Part shown: positions 61,442 through 64,000 of the stretch, in pieces
Layout of the letters: each line of letters begins with the position of its first letter
How positions within the stretch are numbered: position 1 is the stretch's first letter
Source of the DNA: Lingula anatina
Lineage: Eukaryota > Brachiopoda > Lingulata > Lingulida > Lingulidae
Reading direction: 5' to 3'
DNA: 64,000 nucleotides
NCBI RefSeq assembly: GCF_001039355.2
Contig: NW_019773770.1
Span: 372,001-436,000 of the forward strand
Program-made: the position numbers and the translations under genes
The notes under the pieces: model-generated
Database searches by the model: none
The model's input: only the letters and a program-made list of their open reading frames with translations
Told to the model about the DNA's origin: nothing

Positions 61442-63440
61442 TTTATAGTAAGGAGACTTTGGCAAAATCCACCCAAATTTTATCAAATCATTGCACTACT
61501 CACAACATTTATCTTCATCCTGTTTTTTACTTTCTTTCTCAGCTTTCTCTGAAATCAACCATAACACCAGAAAATTTAGCCTTCTCTCAATATAACCAAA
61601 ACTCTAAAACAATTTCAAGTCTTGCATATTAACATTTCAAAACATCTCACTAAATGCTTTAATGAATATCATTTAAATAAAATTTGTGCCAAATTTGTTT
61701 TATTGATATATGATGCTCTTATATGTATCAAAATTACCTACATCTGCAGATGTCTACTTGCCTGCATACAGTTGGTAAAACTTACCAGATTCTGCTTCTT
61801 GCCAAGCCAAGGCAGAACACAATAAAGCCAAACTCTTTCCACTGCCTGTGGGGCTTTCAAGCAAACAGTTTTGCCCACGTTCTATGCCCTTCACAATCTA
61901 AAAAAAAGTTTTCAGAAGATATCCACTGATTACAATGAATAAGACTATAAGAAATACGGTTATTATACCATGTGGCATAACGAAACATTACCCAAGACAT
62001 ACTAACAATTGCATATATCAACAATTTACATTTAAGCACAGAACAAAACCACCACTTACTAGGGCAGACCTGGAAGTAAATGCTTCTTTTTTTTTTTATT
62101 CTTTTTTCAGAAGTTGGCTTTAATTATCGTTGTTTGTAAGTTAAAAATACATTTATTTTGGCTATTTCTAGTATATTGCGTACTAAATAATGCACTGTCC
62201 ATGAGCTCGATATACCGACTTCCTGCCCATGTCCAGCATGTTGCAGTCACTCTCTCTCATTCATTGTTCGGCACAGCCAGGCAACAGACCAACATTCCAG
62301 AAATGGACACACAGCCGAGTTTTGCACATTTTTCCAACATATAGGACGACAAAGTTTCAAAAGGCAGAAAAAATTATTTGGAGAATACAAATCAGCAGTT
62401 TTCTGATATACTGGACAATGAACTCATTAGTGCAATCCAAAATGTAGAGAAATATCATTCTGAAACGATGCAGCAATTTTCTGACAAATAGGATGATGAA
62501 CTTCTAGGCACAAGTCAACAGGAAGAAATTTAGACACGAAAAAAAAAGGACCAAATAGACCCAAGCATTTTCTTTTGAGAATGAAAGAAAGCTGTGGTCA
62601 TCAAAACCACTGGACAACTACAATCCCAAAGTAATCGTGTGCACACTGCACTACTTGAATGGCAAAAATTTTAGATTGCGAGGTGGGCAGGAACATCAAT
62701 AACCACGACATAAATCACTGCAGATTACGCTCCACGAACCTGAAGGTGCTGACTTGAAATATTCAGAAAACGTCTCTAAAACATGTCAAGATGGTCTCAA
62801 AAAATCGTAAATTAGTTCCAAAACAAATGACCCAGTTTGCTCATGCAGACTGCCTGGAGCAATGTCATGTAAGAATTTACGAGAAATATAGGGAATTATT
62901 CCCCAAAGATAGCAAAGAAGATGCTTTCTATCTCCAGCCTTTGCAGAACTGACGGGGAGACAGTGATAGCCAATTGGTATGAATACTCCATTAAACTTTA
63001 CCAGAGAAATGTGTAAAAAGGCTGGACTGAAAGGATTTTATACCAACCATCCTCTGCAGGCAACTACAGTGACGCATCACTTCAGGAGTGGTATCGAAGA
63101 GCAGCTGATTATGTCCAAAACAGGCCATCGTTCAGTTGAAGGTATGTGTAATAAATATCAATTCAACTGTATTGTTTGTGTGAACTGAACCATGCAGCCG
63201 AGTCGCCAATAACAATGATATCAGTCCCTGCAATTCTTTTGTTTTGATATCAGCCCCACAGTTTGTATACCAAATCCCTGTCTGGGGCCTTTCTCGCTCG
63301 CTCGCATGCACGCACAAGCAACCACAAGTACCTACCCTCTCCATCATGAGGATCTGGGAAGAGTATGGTTTCACTGGGAACTTCACCTTGATCCCACTGA
63401 TATACCTTGTATCTCCAGGACTGTCCATACTGGTTGTCAA
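43699..63440 (-). CDS. BRIP1: BRIP1/FANCJ DNA helicase, 28 exons, 1532 aa
   Basis: Fe-S superfamily 2 DNA helicase (5'-3') of interstrand-crosslink repair, G-quadruplex unwinding and checkpoint signalling, acting in the nucleus. Exons in coding order: 63440-63336, 61897-61786, 60854-60717, 58346-57899, 57632-57543, 57134-57041, 56594-56475, 56207-56112, 55801-55666, 55470-55424, 53242-53093, 52939-52776, 52555-52513, 52325-52289, 52107-52052, 51665-51528, 51143-51024, 49888-49817, 49574-49445, 49167-49064, 48622-48391, 47957-47831, 47351-47254, 47032-45672, 45182-45119, 44870-44736, 44149-43998, 43728-43699. Every junction is GT-AG and phases agree; the sum is 4599 bases. It follows human BRIP1 (1249 aa) through the helicase core, for example [20 protein letters not shown] and [11 protein letters not shown]. 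Exon 3 has competing acceptors; I chose 60854 by phase. The gap 53662-54282 lies in an intron and removes no coding sequence. Confidence 0.95.
45672..47032 (-). other. BRIP1: BRIP1 exon 24: long disordered tail
   Basis: A single 1361-base exon encodes residues 953-1406, rich in Ser, Lys, Glu and Pro, with basic nuclear-localisation-like clusters ([13 protein letters not shown] and [19 protein letters not shown]). MGQTFIGQ (about 1004-1011) resembles human LGQYFTGK in position and sequence. The human BRCA1-binding SPTF site has at best a weak counterpart here, SPAL (969-972). Confidence 0.9.
47562..47819. mobile_element. MITE with 53-bp inverted ends in BRIP1 intron 22
   Basis: Ends 47562-47614 and 47767-47819 are inverted copies with a few mismatches (outer AATGAAAATTATCAAACAC, inner GTTAGCTTACGGC). 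About 150 bases lie between and contain no ORF. The right end begins about 11 bases inside the intron, just after the splice donor of BRIP1 exon 22. Confidence 0.88.
48099..48127. repeat. (TTTA)n microsatellite
   Basis: TTTA run in BRIP1 intron 21; a short (AAATC)n run lies just upstream at about 48041-48065. Confidence 0.93.
48391..48622 (-). other. BRIP1: BRIP1 exon 21: helicase motifs V-VI
   Basis: Encodes [17 protein letters not shown] and then QALGRCIRH (residues 846-854), the arginine-finger motif VI, followed by [13 protein letters not shown]. This is the best-conserved stretch relative to human BRIP1. Confidence 0.97.
53662..54282. other. Assembly gap (621 N)
   Basis: A run of undetermined bases within BRIP1 intron 10 (53243-55423). 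Exons 10 and 11 join in phase 0 and align with contiguous human BRIP1 sequence, so no exon appears to be missing. Confidence 0.98.
54820..55280. repeat. Three diverged ~155-bp tandem units
   Basis: Units starting near 54822, 54980 and 55135 share ACAGCATAACT, AATGGCCCGAT and TTTTCGAACTTGACCTGCGT followed by a TGTGTTAAC motif. They lie in BRIP1 intron 10 and lead directly into a GGCGAC run. Probably part of a dispersed non-autonomous element. Confidence 0.85.
55283..55317. repeat. GGCGAC hexanucleotide repeat
   Basis: About five CGGCGA units with one variant, a strikingly GC-rich patch in AT-rich intron sequence, immediately after the tandem array. Confidence 0.92.
55351..55393. repeat. BRIP1: 43-bp direct repeat flanking BRIP1 exon 10, copy 1
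   Basis: CTGCAAGCACCCTGTGGTTT and the next 23 bases are repeated exactly at 55583-55625. The 47-base exon 10 (55424-55470) lies between the copies. Confidence 0.95.
55583..55625. repeat. BRIP1: 43-bp direct repeat flanking BRIP1 exon 10, copy 2
   Basis: Exact second copy of 55351-55393, in the intron between exons 9 and 10. Confidence 0.95.
55666..55801 (-). other. BRIP1: BRIP1 exon 9: DEAH box (motif II)
   Basis: Encodes [19 protein letters not shown] with DEAH at residues 414-417, the Mg-ATP hydrolysis motif. Nearly identical to human [21 protein letters not shown]. Confidence 0.97.
56112..57134 (-). other. BRIP1: BRIP1 exons 6-8: 4Fe-4S cluster domain
   Basis: Four cysteines at residues 309 (EHTCIHP), 324 (DGCREKL), 333 (NQCNYFE) and 371 (RACPYYG) match human Cys283, 298, 310 and 350 in order and roughly in spacing (15, 9 and 38 residues here; 15, 12 and 40 in human). 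The cluster should be intact, so this is a functional-looking helicase. Confidence 0.93.
57452..57568. repeat. BRIP1: 30-bp minisatellite overlapping BRIP1 exon 5 donor
   Basis: Four units (57452, 57482, 57512 and 57543), each with a TTTGCCTCTCTGAGGGCAGTT-like core cut short or slightly changed. The last unit covers the 3' end of exon 5 and its GT donor (exon end 57543). The other units are intronic and carry diverged versions of the donor. Confidence 0.85.
58341..58419. repeat. BRIP1: 35-bp inverted repeat over the BRIP1 exon 4 acceptor
   Basis: Arms 58341-58375 and 58385-58419 pair at 33 of 35 positions around a 9-base loop. The splice acceptor (CACCTAG, exon start 58346) lies near the base of one arm; the other arm carries a decoy CACCTAG in inverse orientation. 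Confidence 0.93.
58420..60716. other. BRIP1 intron 3 remainder
   Basis: Plus-strand ORF fragments broken by stops (58840-59040 with a repeated EKLE-ESRAH-like string, and 59205-59510) may belong to the same decayed element as the recombinase fragment at 60324-60584. I cannot identify them. Confidence 0.5.
60324..60584 (+). pseudogene. Tyrosine recombinase C-terminal fragment (transposon relic)
   Basis: Open frame of 86 codons encoding LSYGRAREI, then [20 protein letters not shown] and [12 protein letters not shown]. This strongly resembles the C-terminal catalytic part of the XerD-like/DIRS-type recombinases common in invertebrate genomes, where the motif is usually HSLRxGGAT and HGRWRS. Here the expected Arg of HxxR is Gly (HGLG), and the nucleophile Tyr region after HGRWRS is degraded. 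It is a dead fragment in a BRIP1 intron, on the opposite strand. Confidence 0.75.
60893..61114. mobile_element. Palindromic miniature element, member 5
   Basis: Same family as 29224-29419 but inverted. It starts TTAGGGACCATTCCCAGACC and ends CTAGGTATGGGAACCCAGTC, with GCTTAGATGTCTG and AAGCAATTTAGCGAGAAACC inside. The ends and interior match member 1 along nearly the whole length. Confidence 0.8.
61401..61441. repeat. (GATA)n microsatellite
   Basis: Ten uninterrupted AGAT/GATA units in BRIP1 intron 2. Confidence 0.98.
61786..61897 (-). other. BRIP1: BRIP1 exon 2: Walker A (motif I)
   Basis: Encodes [14 protein letters not shown] followed by SPTGSGKS, the nucleotide-binding P-loop (Lys at residue 56; Lys52 in human). 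Exon 1 upstream supplies the start and the Q-motif region ([16 protein letters not shown]), matching human FPYKAYPSQLAMM. Confidence 0.96.
62600..63175 (+). pseudogene. Crypton-type (DUF3504) tyrosine recombinase relic
   Basis: Two broken blocks in BRIP1 intron 1. The first encodes [16 protein letters not shown] (about 62654-62700), the second [20 protein letters not shown] and then [15 protein letters not shown] (62979-63150). These match the conserved blocks of Crypton-derived recombinase domains found in ZMYM2, QRICH1 and KIAA1958 (usual forms NGKNFGLRGG, TNHSLRATG and ERTGHRS). The Arg of HSLR is Gln here (HPLQ), and several stops and frameshifts separate the blocks, so it is inactive. 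Confidence 0.82.
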
Positions 63441-64000
63441 CTACTCACGCTATCTACATTTGTATGTCCATTCTGCTGTACAGAAAAAAAATATATATGT
63501 AACAGTTAAGTGAGCATTCAGAATGAATGGGGCCTCTCGCCAAATGCAATCAGATGAAAGACTAACATACCTCCTGGTGTTGAGTAGAATATAGGGAAGC
63601 TGGTGATTATACAGGTACATTGGAATCAAGAGGAGTATTAGTCTATTTATCTGATTGCATTCAGCAAGAGTCTCCGTGGAGTTAGTGCCCGGCATAAGCT
63701 AGGTGGCCATAACTTATTCTGAGCAATCCCATGTGCTTGTAGGGGCAAAATATATTTGAATTAATATACAACAGAAAAACAACATGCATGTGTCTCTTAT
63801 TCGGAAAATCCCAAACCAAAAATTAATGTATGTCCTGCTGTTACACTTATTGTGTGTCGAATTTCAAATGTCTCTGCATAATAATAATAAACCGAAAATC
63901 ATGTTGGGCAACTTTTGTTTTGACTCCTTTTGGGAACATTTTTAAAAATTGCATACATGATGTCAATTTAACTTTTTATCTAGATAAGGTTATCCAGATA
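63441..64000. other. 5' flank of BRIP1 with a miniature element copy
   Basis: The BRIP1 promoter and 5' untranslated region should lie here. About 63515-63700 looks like another palindromic element: GCCAAATGCAATCAGATGAA at the left and ATCTGATTGCATTCAGCAAG at the right are inverted copies, followed by GAGTCTCCGTGGAGTTAG as in members 2 and 3. I see no clear TATA box or other exon. Confidence 0.55.

Noticed and set aside
62100-62600. N-terminal part of the Crypton-like relic
   Set aside because: Short frames exist upstream, but none shows a block I can match, so the annotated relic starts at 62600.

Overview
The window is animal nuclear DNA: AT-rich, with many short coding exons joined by GT-AG introns, abundant microsatellites, poly-T/poly-G runs, miniature inverted-repeat elements and relics of tyrosine-recombinase transposons. 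It includes one single-base N (24050) and one 621-base gap (53662-54282). The protein set (a SEC14-like GOLD protein, a local expansion of intronless GT31 glycosyltransferases, and a full-length FANCJ helicase with vertebrate-like exon structure) and the repeat types suggest a marine invertebrate. A mollusc, annelid, hemichordate or cephalochordate would all fit, and I cannot choose between them from sequence alone.

Layout. (1) 1-3996: no recognisable gene; flank or 5' region of the next gene. (2) 3997-13921, plus strand: SEC14-like phosphatidylinositol/squalene-transfer type protein, 13 coding exons, 421 residues (CRAL-TRIO-N, CRAL-TRIO, GOLD). A 1.35 kb TIR element of pogo/Tigger type sits in its second intron. 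(3) 16005-42323: a cluster of five single-exon beta-1,3-glycosyltransferase genes (GT31, type II membrane proteins): pair A (16005-17147 and 21161-22303, both minus), pair B (26556-27875 and 33008-34204, both minus) and a more diverged member C (41100-42323, plus). The cluster is interrupted by a 1.05 kb tandem duplication (22922-25107, joined at the single N), several copies of a palindromic miniature element and one tRNA-Gly(GCC). (4) 43699-63440, minus strand: a complete BRIP1/FANCJ DNA helicase gene. I could chain 28 exons with consistent reading phase into 1532 residues. It has Walker A, DEAH, all four Fe-S cysteines, helicase motif VI, a long basic and disordered tail and, unlike human BRIP1, a cysteine-rich C-terminal module. 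Its introns carry miniature elements that touch splice sites, the assembly gap, and relics of two different tyrosine recombinase families.

The SEC14-like protein (lipid exchange), the glycosyltransferases (Golgi glycan extension) and BRIP1 (nuclear interstrand-crosslink repair) show no shared pathway; they look like ordinary chromosomal neighbours. The most noteworthy points are the BRIP1 C-terminal zinc-binding-like module, the mosaic divergence and start/stop turnover in the glycosyltransferase pairs, repeats built into splice sites, and a dispersed palindromic element family. No prokaryotic-type system, CRISPR array or viral gene was seen.
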